The notes beneath the pieces were generated by a model that did not search any database, was not told where the DNA came from, and worked only from the letters and a program-made list of their open reading frames with translations. From Agrypnia vestita (Eukaryota > Arthropoda > Insecta > Trichoptera > Phryganeidae), in the NCBI GenBank assembly GCA_016648135.1, contig JADDOH010000149.1, forward strand, positions 120,025-184,024: a stretch of DNA of 64,000 nt. Reading direction: 5' to 3'. Numbering within the stretch: position 1 is the stretch's first letter; each line of letters begins with the position of its first letter. The position numbers and the translations under genes are program-made. Below, piece after piece: positions 10,561 to 20,454 of the stretch.

Positions 10561-10608
10561 CTATACCTGATGATGAGAGGGACTGCTCCTCTCGAAACTA
10601 TAGTTGTA
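10561..10608 (+). ncRNA. Hammerhead-ribozyme-like motif, right arm
   Basis: CTGATGA (10567-10573) is followed by one extra T, then stem II GAGAGG/CCTCTC (10575-10580 and 10588-10593) with a 7-nt loop. GAAAC is at 10594-10598, a 4-nt loop follows, then GTT at 10603-10605. Stem III is the minimal AC/GU. Stem I pairs the C, A, T just before the core with G, T, A just after the predicted cleavage site, then an A-A mismatch and another U-A. All invariant hammerhead bases are present. The extra base after CUGAUGA is the only departure from the consensus. Confidence 0.55.
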
Positions 10609-11007
10609 AATTAATAACTCATATTGTGTGTGTATTACAAAGTATATTAAAACATATTTGAAATTATAATGTTGCACCACGAAGTATCTGCCAAATCTTT
10701 CAATGATATTAAGGTAGATTTTTTTTCAGTATTACTTTAATAATTATCCTTTGTGATATTTTTACGGAGTTTAGATTTTTTTATAATAACCTCCCCATCC
10801 GATAACACCGTAGACGATCTCTTAAAAAACACATTGCACGTCTAAGGGCCGCTGCCGGTTGTATCAACTTGTTTTATAGTTGGTTTAGTTGAAAATCTTG
10901 TTTAAGCTGTTGCGCGTGCGCGCTGCGCATGATTTTTGATGTGTTATCAAAATCGTTTTAAAACAAAATTAATGTTTCGACACTGTAATGTCGGCTGTAC
11001 AATATAG

Positions 11008-11345
11008 AGGGTGTCTCATAGCTAGTAGCAAAAACATTACAGGTGGATTCCTGCCTTGATAATGAGTAGAAAATGTTCGAGCAACCATGACTTAATCGAT
11101 AGTTATGGAGATATGCCATATAAAGATTTACATTTTTTGCGATATTTATGACTTTTTTTTTTTTGCAAAAAGTTTAATTATCATTACAGTATTTAATCTT
11201 TATCGATTATGAAAAATTCATTCGTCTTAATACAATTCAAATAAAATAATAAAAACCCTTTAAAAAATTATATTTTTTTAATTTTTGCAAGGTTTTGCCA
11301 TTTTATTCGACTTGTGAATGAATTTTTCATAATTGATAAATGTTC
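11008..11345. mobile_element. Family A' MITE, truncated (left half and centre)
   Basis: It starts gggtgtctcatagctagtag and continues aggtggattcctgccttgat, then the A/A' core with acttttttt and gcaaaaagtttaattatc. It passes the palindrome centre (near 11275) but ends soon after tcataattgataaatg, so most of the right arm is missing. Confidence 0.65.
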
Positions 11346-11454
11346 AATATTATTAAAGTTACAAGATTTAAAAAATTTAAGGAATTTGTTGGTGATTTTA
11401 AACATTATATTATATTTACTTACGCGCTTTGAGGCTTCAACAGCTATTCAAAAG

Positions 11455-11605
11455 TTAGTTATTTAAACTTTTTTGTATAACTTAAGTTATTGTATGTTAA
11501 TTTTGTGGAAACTTGTAATAGGGTCCATATATTATTTAATATTCATATGTAATCTGATTTTATTTGTACTGTATCCGTAAATAAATAAATAAAATAAATT
11601 AAATT
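11455..11605 (+). mobile_element. Non-LTR 3' untranslated end
   Basis: The segment containing taacttaagttattgta, gtggaaacttgtaa and the final ccgtaaataaataaataaa resembles 13880-14040 in the same orientation. It is a 5'-truncated retrotransposon tail ending in (AAAT)n. No coding part remains. Confidence 0.5.
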
Positions 11606-11815
11606 AAAAACATGTTAATTAATTCAAATTCAAACTCAAATGGCTTACGATGGCGCAAGTCAGCAGAATGTTTTTTCGTCCGTCTGTCATCTGTCCGTCC
11701 CTGTAACGTCGTGTAACGTCCGTAGTTTCGTTCGAATTCACGGCTAAAAAACCAAATGAAACGGCCGGAGTCGGGGCTTGTACCCCGGGCCAGCCCGAAG
11801 GCGGCAACAAGAGCG

Positions 11816-12150
11816 ATGTTGCTATGTTGCTATGTTGCTATGTTGCTATGTTGCTATGTTGCTATGTTGCTATGTTGCTATATTGCTATGTTGCTATGTT
11901 GCTATGTTGCTATGTTGCTATGTTGCTATGTTGCTATGTTGCTATGTTGCTATGTTGCTATGTTGCTATGTTGCTATGTTGCTATGTTGCTATGTTGCTA
12001 TGTTGCTATGTTGCTATGTTGCTATGTTGCTATGTTGCTATGTTGCTATGTTGCTATGTTGCTATGTTGCTATATTGCTGTGTTGCTATGTTGCTATGTT
12101 GCTATGTTGCTATGTTGCTATGTTGCTATGTTGCTATGTTGCTATGTTGC
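11816..12150 (+). repeat. 8-bp tandem array (ATGTTGCT)n, about 42 copies
   Basis: A nearly perfect array of the octamer atgttgct spans 335 bp, with only isolated substitutions (near 11881 and 12073-12080). Because 8 is not a multiple of 3 and the unit has no in-frame stop, all three plus-strand frames are open and each encodes the same 8-residue repeat, MLLCCYVA, in a different phase. The long frames here are therefore a by-product of the array and not evidence of a gene. The minus strand contains TAG stops in every repeat cycle. Confidence 0.95.
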
Positions 12151-12344
12151 CAAAAATACAGTAGGTACATATAGGACTTAGCGAAAGCGCGATTTCATGT
12201 TCCGCCCAATCTCCAGGGTTTAGAATAGTACATTTAACTGCCGGCAGAGGAAATATAAAAAAAATTCAAAAATTTTGATAAAAGCCGTTATTACAATTTC
12301 GTGGGTGTCGGCTATAAATAAGTAAATACTTATTCTTTTACAAT

Positions 12345-12388
12345 ACCGGCATGTAAAAGTTCCGTAATTTTTGACGGGTTACAGCTAG
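12345..12388 (+). mobile_element. Helitron-like 3' terminus
   Basis: A short hairpin (ccgtaatttttgacgg) is followed 9 bp later by CTAG. Related ends (hairpin with a cccgt or ccgtca stem, then ..gctagt) occur at 18.28-18.31, 34.05-34.09 and 54.87-54.90 kb. A 3' hairpin followed by CTRR is the usual Helitron 3' end. Where this copy begins was not determined. Confidence 0.4.
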
Positions 12389-12405
12389 CGTGTGATAACG
12401 GCTTA

Positions 12406-13281
12406 GGGCCGGTTGTTTCAAGTTGGATTAAAGTAAGCGTTCGTTTAAAGCATAGATATTTATTTTTATTTATTTTTTTATTTATTAGAGACACTAACAG
12501 GATAATAGGTACATGATACTCTGATAATAAACATTATAGTGAAGACTATGCCCATTATCCCAATTACAAGTGTCTTCGGCACGCTCTAATAACGTGTATT
12601 TTTGCAATTAATTATATTTTACATGTACATTTATGTTTATTATTTATTTTCTGTTTGAGTGTAGTGCGATTAGTATTTAATGAATGATTGTTTTAATGGA
12701 TCTATAGATTCATGTCATCGTTTAGAAAATGGATGTTGTGTAAGAGTGAGTTTTTGAACGAAGATAAGCTGTCTGCAAGAATATCAGCATCAATGTTAGG
12801 GTCAGCACAATACAAATTATATGTGCGACACAACCTTGTAATGGGAGAAAAGTAACCGACATTATTAGTGTACTGACTTATTCTGAAGAACTCCGGGTTT
12901 CTTATACGGGGTTTAACATGCAAATTGATATCAGATAGAGAGAGAGAATCAATAGCTCCGCTGAGAATGTTGTGCAGCACAACGAGATCGGATATTTTCC
13001 GTCGGGACTCAAGTTTGTGCATCTTGAAAAAGGCAAGTCGATCTTCGTAGCTGCGAAAGTTGTTGTGTTGACCAGCTTTGTATGACAAAATACGTAGAAA
13101 CTTTTTCTGCACTCTCTCGATTCTCGTAATATGTGTTGTGTAATAAGGTGACCAAATAACTGACGAATATTCCAATATACTTCGTACTATTTACGAAAAC
13201 GGATCGTCCGATTGGTGGAGAACGCAAAATCCTACGCTTTAAACGAACGCTTACTTTGATCCAACTCGAAACAACCGGGCC
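12406..13281. mobile_element. Harbinger-like MITE interrupted by a retrotransposon
   Basis: Terminal inverted repeats start GGGCCGGTTGTTTC on both ends, flanked by a 3-bp direct repeat TTA (12403-12405 and 13282-13284). A 3-bp TTA/TAA duplication is typical of PIF/Harbinger elements. The MITE portions 12406-12457 and 13190-13281 total 144 bp, exactly the length of the uninterrupted copy at 54646-54789, so the insert 12458-13189 is clean. It has no coding capacity of its own. Confidence 0.75.
12702..13175 (-). pseudogene. Jockey-like reverse transcriptase C-terminal region
   Basis: A 157-residue uninterrupted frame begins with EYSSVIWSPYY, then RIERVQKKFLRIL, then RRKISDLVVLHNILSG and PRIRNPEFFRI. 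This is the C-terminal region after the polymerase core in jockey-clade ORF2 ('LEY.S.IW.P.......IE..Q..F.....'). The upstream part was lost by 5' truncation, and the open frame continues into the MITE only by chance. The element runs 12458-13189 on the minus strand with a (TTTA)n/poly-T tail at the left. A second copy of the same family lies at 30.8-31.5 kb. Confidence 0.75.
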
Positions 13282-13284
13282 TTA

Positions 13285-13849
13285 GACATAACAACCGTCG
13301 ATTCGCGGACTTGCAATTTCAACGTGTTTTGTTGTCCAAGATTGAAATACTTCGGATCGCGATCAGCTGCGATCAACTAATCACCACGAACATCAGCTTG
13401 TTTACATTTTCGCCCACAAAGTTTACAACACGCTGAAGTAACGAATCGATCTCGGAATCGCTGGTGTTTACCAATCTTTCCGAGACGGAAAGTGCTCGCG
13501 TGTTCTACATACCCAGTCATTTGGTAGTTTTACCTATTTTCCGGGAGTTTCCGGTAGAAATTGTGACGTTTCGATCGGTATCTACTAAAGACAGTAAAAT
13601 TGCAACACCTGACCCATCAAGAACGCGAAGGAGAATGCGCTAAATTTTGGAATAGTGAATTGCATGTGGTTAGGCCTACTGGGGATACATATATATGCAT
13701 ATGTATTGATCAGATATCTTTATGTTATACATATATCTTTTGCACTTCTTTTTTTTCTTATCTCTTGTCCTTTTTACTAAGTAGATTTGTCCTTTCCTAT
13801 CCATTCCTTATTCTCCTTTTACCTCTAATTCTTTGACTCCCATAGTTTG
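13285..13849. other. Intergenic tract, no gene seen
   Basis: Bases 13290-13570 have moderate G+C and appear single-copy in this window (gatcgcgatcagctgcgatc near 13355 is a local near-palindrome). Bases 13690-13850 are T-rich and lead into the retrotransposon tail that follows. Confidence 0.4.
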
Positions 13850-14040
13850 TCCATAACTTAAAATTTTCCCTTTTTTTGTTTTTTATTCTATAACTCAAGT
13901 TATTGTTGCTTTATGTTAAAACACAACAGGTTAATTCTGTGGTAACTTGTAAGATCTCTATACTGTTCAATAATCATGTATAATCTCTTTATATGTACTG
14001 TTAGTTTCCCATAAATAAATAAATAAAAATAAATAAATAC
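13850..14040 (+). mobile_element. Non-LTR 3' untranslated end
   Basis: It is similar to 11455-11605 (taactcaagttattgttgc, ggtaacttgtaagatc, and a final cccataaataaataaataaa). It is a 5'-truncated tail with an (AAAT)n end and no coding sequence. Confidence 0.5.
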
Positions 14041-14402
14041 CACGATAAAAAACGCGCCGCTTACTGTACCTCAAGGTGGTGTGGAAATTAATTTTGGCCA
14101 AAACGCGTGTCGAACTAGGTACACTTTGCGACCCTCGTACGTCAAAACTATTGATTTTACGGAAAAAAATTAGTACATAAATTGTAGAAAATTTTTCTAG
14201 TTTCATTTTGTATAAAAAAAATTATTGCGAAATGAGTCGGAAAGGAGATATTGTCAAAAAACTGCTGTTAGGCGCCATTTTCCCAAGATGGCGGCGCGAG
14301 CGGCAAAGATACGAGGTGGCAAATTGAAATTCGGAAAGAGCACATCGAAATCTATAAAATTACTCATTTTCAAAACTCCCGGAAAACTTTCCAATTAACC
14401 CT

Positions 14403-15089
14403 TTTTTACTCCCTTTATTACTCCCCTACTCGTGGCGTCTGCTTGCTTGCCGTCAACAAAAACTTGGGATCGATTTTTGACCCTTTTCCCGTGATCCAAT
14501 CGAGCTGAAAACTTGGCAAGCAGACTCGTGGCGACGATCAAGAAGATCTATCAAATTTTCGTTAAAAAAAATTAATAATTATAGTATAATTTCGGATTTT
14601 TAGAAATTTTAATGGTTTTTCAAATTGGAATCATTACAAAAGTTTGATTACTAGCAACGACGGCCCGATAACGTCGCGGAATATTTTCTAAATTTGAATT
14701 ACTCCGTCGGTATAATAGGTACATCACTACGAATTTCGAAAATTTACAAAACAATTGTTTCACAGATGACAGAAAAATTGGGTTTTTTGGGAAAAAATCA
14801 AATAATAATTTATTTCTTTTAGATTTCTGCTTAGTTTAGAACAATTCTACATTACTCAAATCTGATTCTGACTAAATCATTTGACGCTGGAAATTCATAA
14901 GGTGCGATATTGATAATAATTGAATCTATCAAAATCTTGACATCTCAAAACATCTGACATTTTAGAAATATATTAAATTTCTGTAAGTTTAGTGTTATGT
15001 TACATGTTTTAATACGTCTTTAATTGTTGTTATATTTTGCAAAGAAAGGGAGTATCATAAAAACTTGGTTTTTATGGGTTACTTTTTTT
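14403..15089 (+). mobile_element. Family B MITE-like repeat (copy B2)
   Basis: It begins ttttactccctttattactc and ends aaagggagtatcataaaaac with the tail ggtttttatgggtta. It is the longest copy of the family here (about 690 bp). Relative to B1 and B3 it carries extra sequence at about 14750-14940. It has no open frame of note. Confidence 0.7.
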
Positions 15090-15397
15090 AGCACCAAATT
15101 AAGATATGAAAAAGGTTTTTTAGGACTCGCCGGGGGATGCAAAATTTATAATGGGAGTACGCGTAACGCAGCCGACTAGAGAATTTAAAAGCAACATTAC
15201 AGTATTATGTATTTGAAACTCAGTGTCTGCCTGTCTGTTATTTATACGATCTTAAGCCCTTTGACTGACCTCTAAACTATTTTTTCACAATTACTCTTCA
15301 GTACCCTGCAAAAAACATAGGTACCCTTTTCTATTCCTCGGGCACCAAATATATTTAAAAATTCAAAGTTGTTCTTTATGACAATGATGATTATAAT

Positions 15398-16066
15398 TAG
15401 TGATGCAACAAATACGAATATTCGTATTCGCCGAATAGTAGATATTTACCGAATATTCGTATTCGCCGAATATAATCACGAATTTAAAAACAAACTATTT
15501 ATACCTGAACGCAACGCAAATTACGGTTTGGCTGTGCACCGTGTATCCGAACACACCTACGCACTCTATTATCAGGGATTCCCCTAACATTGAATGAATG
15601 GATTTGTTGAGTTCTCAAGTTGTCAATTGTTACTTGTTTCACAGCATAACATGATTTCTTTCATCTAGTTTCGTTAGGTTATTAATAAGGTTAGGTGCTC
15701 ATTTCATGTTGTTTTTGTTTTGTAATACGTATTGTTCGTTCCATTTTATTTTCGTCGTGTGTAAAAGTGTTAACTCTTATAAAATAATTTCAAATTAAAA
15801 CTAATAAAATGACCTCTCGTAAGAGTGAAAAAAGTGATATTTATTTTCGACCGCTGGGAATGTACAAACGGATTAAAGAAATATTGTGCTTTTTGAACAG
15901 AAATTTGCCGGTGGTAAATTTTATTTATAAAATATCTTAGTAAAAGAAGAACAGTGGTGTATTATTTATTACCTTGTTGAATTATTCGTATTCGTATTCG
16001 TATTCGTATTCGCCGAATAGTTGGCTTGATATTCGTATTCTTAAAGTAGTATTCGTTTCATCACTA
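15398..16066. mobile_element. hAT-like MITE with 8-bp target duplication
   Basis: The ends are imperfect inverted repeats: left tagtgatgcaacaaatac and right gtattcgtttcatcacta. The element is flanked by an exact 8-bp direct repeat, attataat (15390-15397 and 16067-16074). TAGTGATG-type tips plus an 8-bp duplication are diagnostic of hAT elements. Both subterminal regions are packed with the word attcgtattcg or its inverse cgaatacgaat, plausible transposase-binding repeats. A short frame from 15809 (MTSRKSEKSDIYF) could be a worn transposase start, but that is weak. Confidence 0.8.
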
Positions 16067-16254
16067 ATTATAATTTACAACACCCTTCGCCCCTCCAGTT
16101 CTTTTGAACATTGAACCTTCACCAGTTAGGGAAATTTTATAAAATATTTAGAGCCCATGAAAAAAATGACCATCTCTTAAATTATACGGTAACCCGAAGG
16201 TTCTAGATATTTTTAGACTGTTCTAGAGCCTTTCATTGTGTTCTTCCAAAGTGT

Positions 16255-16545
16255 CATATTACAAAGGATTGGATCGTGCGTAAATTTCTCCGAATTCTAT
16301 CATCAGGTTACAATAAGAACTCGACAACGTTCTCAGAGACATTTCTGCCTTGGAGCTTCTCCACTGGAGAGAGCTGGCACTAAACCGAGATGAGTGGAGA
16401 AAGACTCTTGAGGAGGCCAAGACCCACCAAATTTCATAAATGTGGTAGTCAATCACAAAGTTACGTTGTGTAAAGTGGCCACTTGAGGCAGCCGTATGAT
16501 AGGTCGTAAACCCTATAGACAGCAAAAAAGACTTCTATATTAATT
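16255..16545 (+). repeat. Dispersed repeat D (copy 1)
   Basis: The part tacgttgtgtaaagtggcca with ccgtatgataggtcgtaaac matches copies at about 20.0-20.26 and 42.76-43.16 kb (same strand) and 51.0-51.2 kb (inverted). It has no coding signal. The termini were not resolved, so its class is unknown. Confidence 0.5.
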
Positions 16546-16557
16546 TCCTATATATAT

Positions 16558-17603
16558 ATATAGCAAAAACTTTACAGGTGGATTCCCGTGTTGATAATGA
16601 GTCGAATATGTTCAACCATGACCTCATTATGGAGACATGCGGTATCAAAATTAGCATTTTTTTCAATGATTCTGACTTATATTTTGCAAAAAGTCAAACC
16701 ATAATTACAATAACTTATAGCGGTTATGAAAATTTCGTTTAATACATGTCGAATAAAATTTCAAAAACATTACCTTGTATAGATTTTTTCACAAGGTTTT
16801 TTATCATTTTATGTGTGTTATATTGAAGCAAATGATTTTTTCATAATCTACATAAGTTGCTGTAAAGATAGTTAAACCATTTTTAAAAAATAAGTTAGAA
16901 ATATCTAAAAAGAAATGCAATATACCCATCTTAATATTGCATATCTCTCTAACTATGGCCAATAAGAATCTGTCAAAGGAAGCAAGACTAGCGGTACATA
17001 ATGGCGTTCTAGTGCCAACCCTAATGTATGGAAGTGAAGCCTGGAATTGACAAAAGAGGAATGAAAGTAGACTGAATGCGGTCACTAAGACGCTTGTGTG
17101 GAAAATCTTTGGTCGATAGAGTAAGGAATGAACAAATTAGACGTGAATGCAATGCTGGCTGTAGTGTGGTAGATAGAATAAAGAAAGGAGTGCTGAGATA
17201 GTTTGGTCATGTGGAACGTATGAACGAGGAAAGGATGGTTAAGAAAATATATGAGGCGGGTGTTGAAGGCAACAGAAATACAGGGCGTCCGCGAAAGACC
17301 TGGCACGATCAGATACAACAAGTGTTTGAGGATGGCCCCGTTGAAAGCCGCAACAACCGTAGAACTTGTATGAGAAGATGTATGAATGTGGCCGAAGCAA
17401 AAGTGGTGTGCCAGGATAGAAGAGTGTTGCGTTCAATCCTCTCTGCCTACCCCTGAGGGGAAACGGCGTGATGGTTAGTTAGTTAGTTAGTTCTCTAACT
17501 ATTGACAATTAGGTCATGGTTGCTCGAACATCTTCGCCTCACTATCAAGGCAGAAATCCGCGTGTCAAGTTTTTGCTACTGTTAATGAGACGCCCTCTGT
17601 ATT
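16558..17603. mobile_element. Family A' MITE split by an RTE-like insertion
   Basis: The left arm and centre (gcaaaaactttacaggtgg, through the palindrome centre near 16785) run to 16956. The right arm resumes at 17492 and ends tgagacgccctctgta at about 17602. The inserted retrotransposon piece is flanked by an exact 11-bp duplication of MITE sequence, tctctaactat (16946-16956 and 17492-17502), proving the order of events. Confidence 0.8.
16957..17491 (+). pseudogene. RTE-like non-LTR reverse transcriptase 3' fragment
   Basis: The translated segments read VHNGVLVPTLMYGSEAW (followed by an in-frame TGA in place of the usual tryptophan), then CGKSLVDRVRNEQIRRECN, then FGHVERMNEERM, then GRPRKTWHDQI. 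This is the conserved C-terminal block of RTE/R4-like ORF2 ('L..V..YG.E.W', 'R.....R..N..I', 'GHV.RM....', 'GRPR..W'). At least two stops break it (near 17048 and 17198). It ends with a (TTAG)n tail at about 17475-17491. The insert is 535 bp and 5'-truncated. Confidence 0.8.
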
Positions 17604-17817
17604 ACGCAACAGTGCGGATGTCAATTCGTCTGAAAGCGGCTGAAAGATATTAATAACGTCCGCGGAGCCGATGGAGGCAGACGAATGGATCAGGGAAGCC
17701 GTACTGAAGCAGCAGGCACCTGCGTGGTGATGGCTAATCGTCCGTCACTCCATTTGCAGGCGCGACGATCGCGAGCGTGGAAGCCGATCGCTGACTCCGA
17801 TCGTTCAGCAGATTTTA
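17604..17817. other. GC-richer island of unknown nature
   Basis: About 210 bp contain CpG-rich words (gtccgcggagccgatgg, gcgacgatcgcgagcgtgg). The sequence ctccatttgcag followed by gcgcgacg would be a reasonable splice acceptor, but no donor or coding frame supports an exon. No other copy was seen in the window. Confidence 0.3.
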
Positions 17818-18360
17818 TACAGGGTTATTTGCAAAACATTGATAACCTCGCAGGACTATATTCCTGCCTTGATTATGAGTCGAAAATGTTCCAGCTATCA
17901 TACCTAATATCAATAATTATGGAGATACGTAAAACGCTGGACTATCATTACAGTAAGTCATATCGGTTACGAAAAATTCATTCATTTCAATACAAGTTGA
18001 CTAAAATGATAAATTCCAATTGGAATTCGAAGGTTTTTATTTTTTAATTGACTTGTATTAAAGGGAATGAATTTTTCATACTCGATATGAGTTACTGTAA
18101 TGATAGTCCAACGTTTTACAAAAAATAAGTCAGAAATATTGAAAAAATGCAAATTTTGATGTCGCATATCTCCATAACTATTGATATTAGGTCACAATAG
18201 CTTGAACATTTTCGACTCATAATCAAGGCAGGAATCTACATGTAAAGTATTGTGGACTAGTTCCGGTACACCCTGTATATTCTGTCATTTTTACGGGTTA
18301 CAGCTAGTCAATTAATAATATAGTCCTGCGAGGTTATTAATGTTTTCCAAATAACCCTGT
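17818..18360. mobile_element. Family A MITE with chimeric right end (copy A2)
   Basis: The left end tacagggttatttgcaaaac and the palindromic body match A1. The right end is unusual: an A'-type tip (atgtaaagtattgtggac then ccggtacaccctgtatat) runs to about 18279. It is followed by a Helitron-like 3' end (ctgtcatttttacggg and cagctagt, 18282-18308), and only then by the standard A tip (ctgcgaggttattaatg, ccaaataaccctgta). The copy is therefore a patchwork of three terminus types. Confidence 0.7.
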
Positions 18361-18363
18361 ATA

Positions 18364-19301
18364 ATGTCACGTGGCTGCGGGAGGAATTAATGAAAACGCT
18401 GAAATTTACTGATTAATTGATTAATCAAACGTACAAAGTCACTCAACACTAAATGACTTAACGCTATTATTTAAATTAAACTATTTCGTAAATTTATCTC
18501 CCGTAAATAGGAATAGAATAAGATTACCATATAAGTAAAAAGTAAGTATATACACAGAATTGTCTAATGTACAGAGGTGTAAAAATATATGATGAGATGC
18601 CAGAAAGCGTGAAGAATATAAATAAGATTAATGAATTTAAAAACAAATGCTATAATTATTGTAAAAGTAGTATAGATTTGTAGAGCATCAGATGTATTAT
18701 TAATTATAGATTGTACCATAGATTAGATTAGATGTAAATGTAAATATGTAAGTTATTATGGATGGGATATTAGTAATAGATTTAATAATGTAAAGAGTTA
18801 AATACTAGTTAATACACAAATCGTAATATTAATTAACTTAAGAAATAAATAAAAATTAAATTAAATTTTAAAAAATAGACACATTATAATCGCTTTAACA
18901 CTTTATTCACTATTCACCAGAACATTCCATCCAATTTCCGCACTATTCGCTCCGGTTTATTTGGCTACGTAAGAACTTTACCAGATTATTCGCTGTCGTA
19001 TTAACGCTCGGCTGGCTACTCCGGCCCGCAGCTCGCGGCTGCCTTCGCTTCGGTTTCACTGTCAAGCGCTCGAAAACAACAACTCTCCTCCCGTGAGCGG
19101 TCCTATTTATATTGATATCGAGCCTTCCACGCGTTTCCAGTATTCAGGAGAACTTTCTCGTGGCTTCCAAGCTTTTATAGATGTTTCTCGATGCTTCCCA
19201 AAAGCCGTAGATTACGCTAGGCAGTTCTGGAATCTTCGTTTTGATTATTTCAAGCAACTGTCACTTGACATGAGTGCGTGATTCTTTTAGACCTCGTTAC
19301 A
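18364..19301 (-). mobile_element. LTR of a retrotransposon, interrupted (solo or fragment)
   Basis: Read on the minus strand, it starts TGTAACGAGGTCT (19301) and has a TATA-like aatataaatagg near 19107. It contains the segment aaataaaccggagcgaatag, and after the interruption ends ccgcagccacgtgaca at 18364, giving TG...CA ends. The body matches 29344-30292. No adjoining gag/pol or primer site was found, so it is a solo LTR or a remnant, probably gypsy-like. A non-LTR piece on the plus strand (18500-18880) splits it. Confidence 0.55.
18500..18880 (+). pseudogene. Non-LTR ORF2 end and 3' tail inside an LTR
   Basis: The frame around 18565-18685 reads YRGVKIYDEMPESVKNI, then EFKNKCYNYC, the last part of a CR1/jockey-like ORF2 ('.Y.G.K..N.LP..I......FK..L..Y'). 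A T-poor 3' untranslated region follows, ending aataaataaaaattaaat. The direct repeat aaatag on both sides (near 18497 and 18882) fits a short target duplication. It is inserted opposite to the LTR orientation. Confidence 0.6.
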
Positions 19302-20454
19302 ATATTTTTTACCACTTTATTATGACCTCAACCAATTAGCGTAATTTCAAAGCACGCTTTTATTTAAAAGTAGGTAAAAAAGGTAAAAAAAAATTTTTCT
19401 TCACTCTCCAAATAAAATGTGGGCGCTTAATATATTGATATATATGGAGGAAAAGCGCCCTCTCTTGATTGATTCATGTACGGTTATCATGTATTGTCAT
19501 GCGTGCAAAATTTCAGCTCGATTGGACATTGGGAAACGGGTGAAATATAGATTATAAGTTTCCACCCAGACAACAGACAGACAAACAGGGGAAGCTTATA
19601 TAAACGTGGCAAAATTAGTAGTTTGATTCATATCTATTACGTCATAACTGACGAGGTATAGATGATACATAATCGGGATCAAGACATGATTGTAAGAATT
19701 AAAATGAGAAAATACCAATCTGCGAGAAGATGAATGGACCTCGTTCAAGAATCGTCGCACTGTGATCCATTTCGATGTCGCATGTGGACAAAATTATTTT
19801 TCCGTGTAAGAGTTGTGACTTCTAATACAACTTGTGTCTCTAAACAATAGTTGAAGATGTGTAGTATATAAATATAAATATCTCATTATAAAAATAAATA
19901 AGTAAGCAAATAAACAGTGATATCTGTGTTGGATAACGGAAATGAAAAAGCTTTGGACTGCAGATGGCGGTAGTAAAAATGCAACTCACATACGAAACAA
20001 GTTGTGATGCGATAGTCTATCATGGGTGGAATTGGTGAACGTTACATTGTGTAAAGTTATCACTTTACAAACCGTACGAAACGTCTTATGAACACCCAAA
20101 AAGGCTTCCATACCTACTTTCTCATATAAAAATATAGCTTCGTCTCTATGAGACATCTATATTATACATATTAGATTAATGATGTCCTCCTGGTGATAAA
20201 ATTCAGTATTGTGTTCTTGAAAAATTTGGACATACTTAAAATATTCTAGGCATTTAATAATGTAAAGTTATAAATTTGAATCAAAATCATGACCTGCTCA
20301 TGTCGAAAATTTAATAACACAATTTTCAGAACTCTAGCTAGTCGGGAAGTTGGTGAAAAATCAATTACAAGATTCCATCACAACAAACAAACAACAATCA
20401 GACAGACAAAGAGAGTTAAATAAAAGCATTTAAAATATAATTTGTAATTGTTAT
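19302..20454. other. Tract of dispersed repeats, no gene
   Basis: Bases about 20015-20260 are a copy of repeat D (gttacattgtgtaaagt, the gtctctatgagacatc stretch and gatgtcctcctgg). Bases 20327-20432 (agctagtcgggaagttggtg, then caacaaacaaacaac) recur at about 22262-22360. Bases 19490-19620 contain words typical of insect repeats (cagctcgattggacatt, gacagacaaacagg). No coding signal is present. Confidence 0.45.

Larger units (their letters stand above)
10010..10710 (+). mobile_element. Penelope-like foldback element with 14-bp target duplication
   Basis: Two inverted arms of about 295 bp (10007-10302 and 10366-10663) flank a 63-bp unique spacer. The right arm is followed by a one-sided extension of about 47 bp. 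The whole is bracketed by an exact 14-bp direct repeat, aaggtagatttttt, at 9996-10009 and 10711-10724. Each arm carries a hammerhead-like motif. Inverted pLTRs, a one-sided extension and a long target duplication are hallmarks of Penelope-like elements. There is no open frame, so it must be mobilised in trans if at all. Confidence 0.7.

Noticed and set aside
11756..12181. Three overlapping open frames of 116-141 codons with a cysteine-rich repetitive peptide
   Set aside because: They are created by the 8-bp tandem array, which is open in every plus frame; no start context, flank or domain supports a gene.
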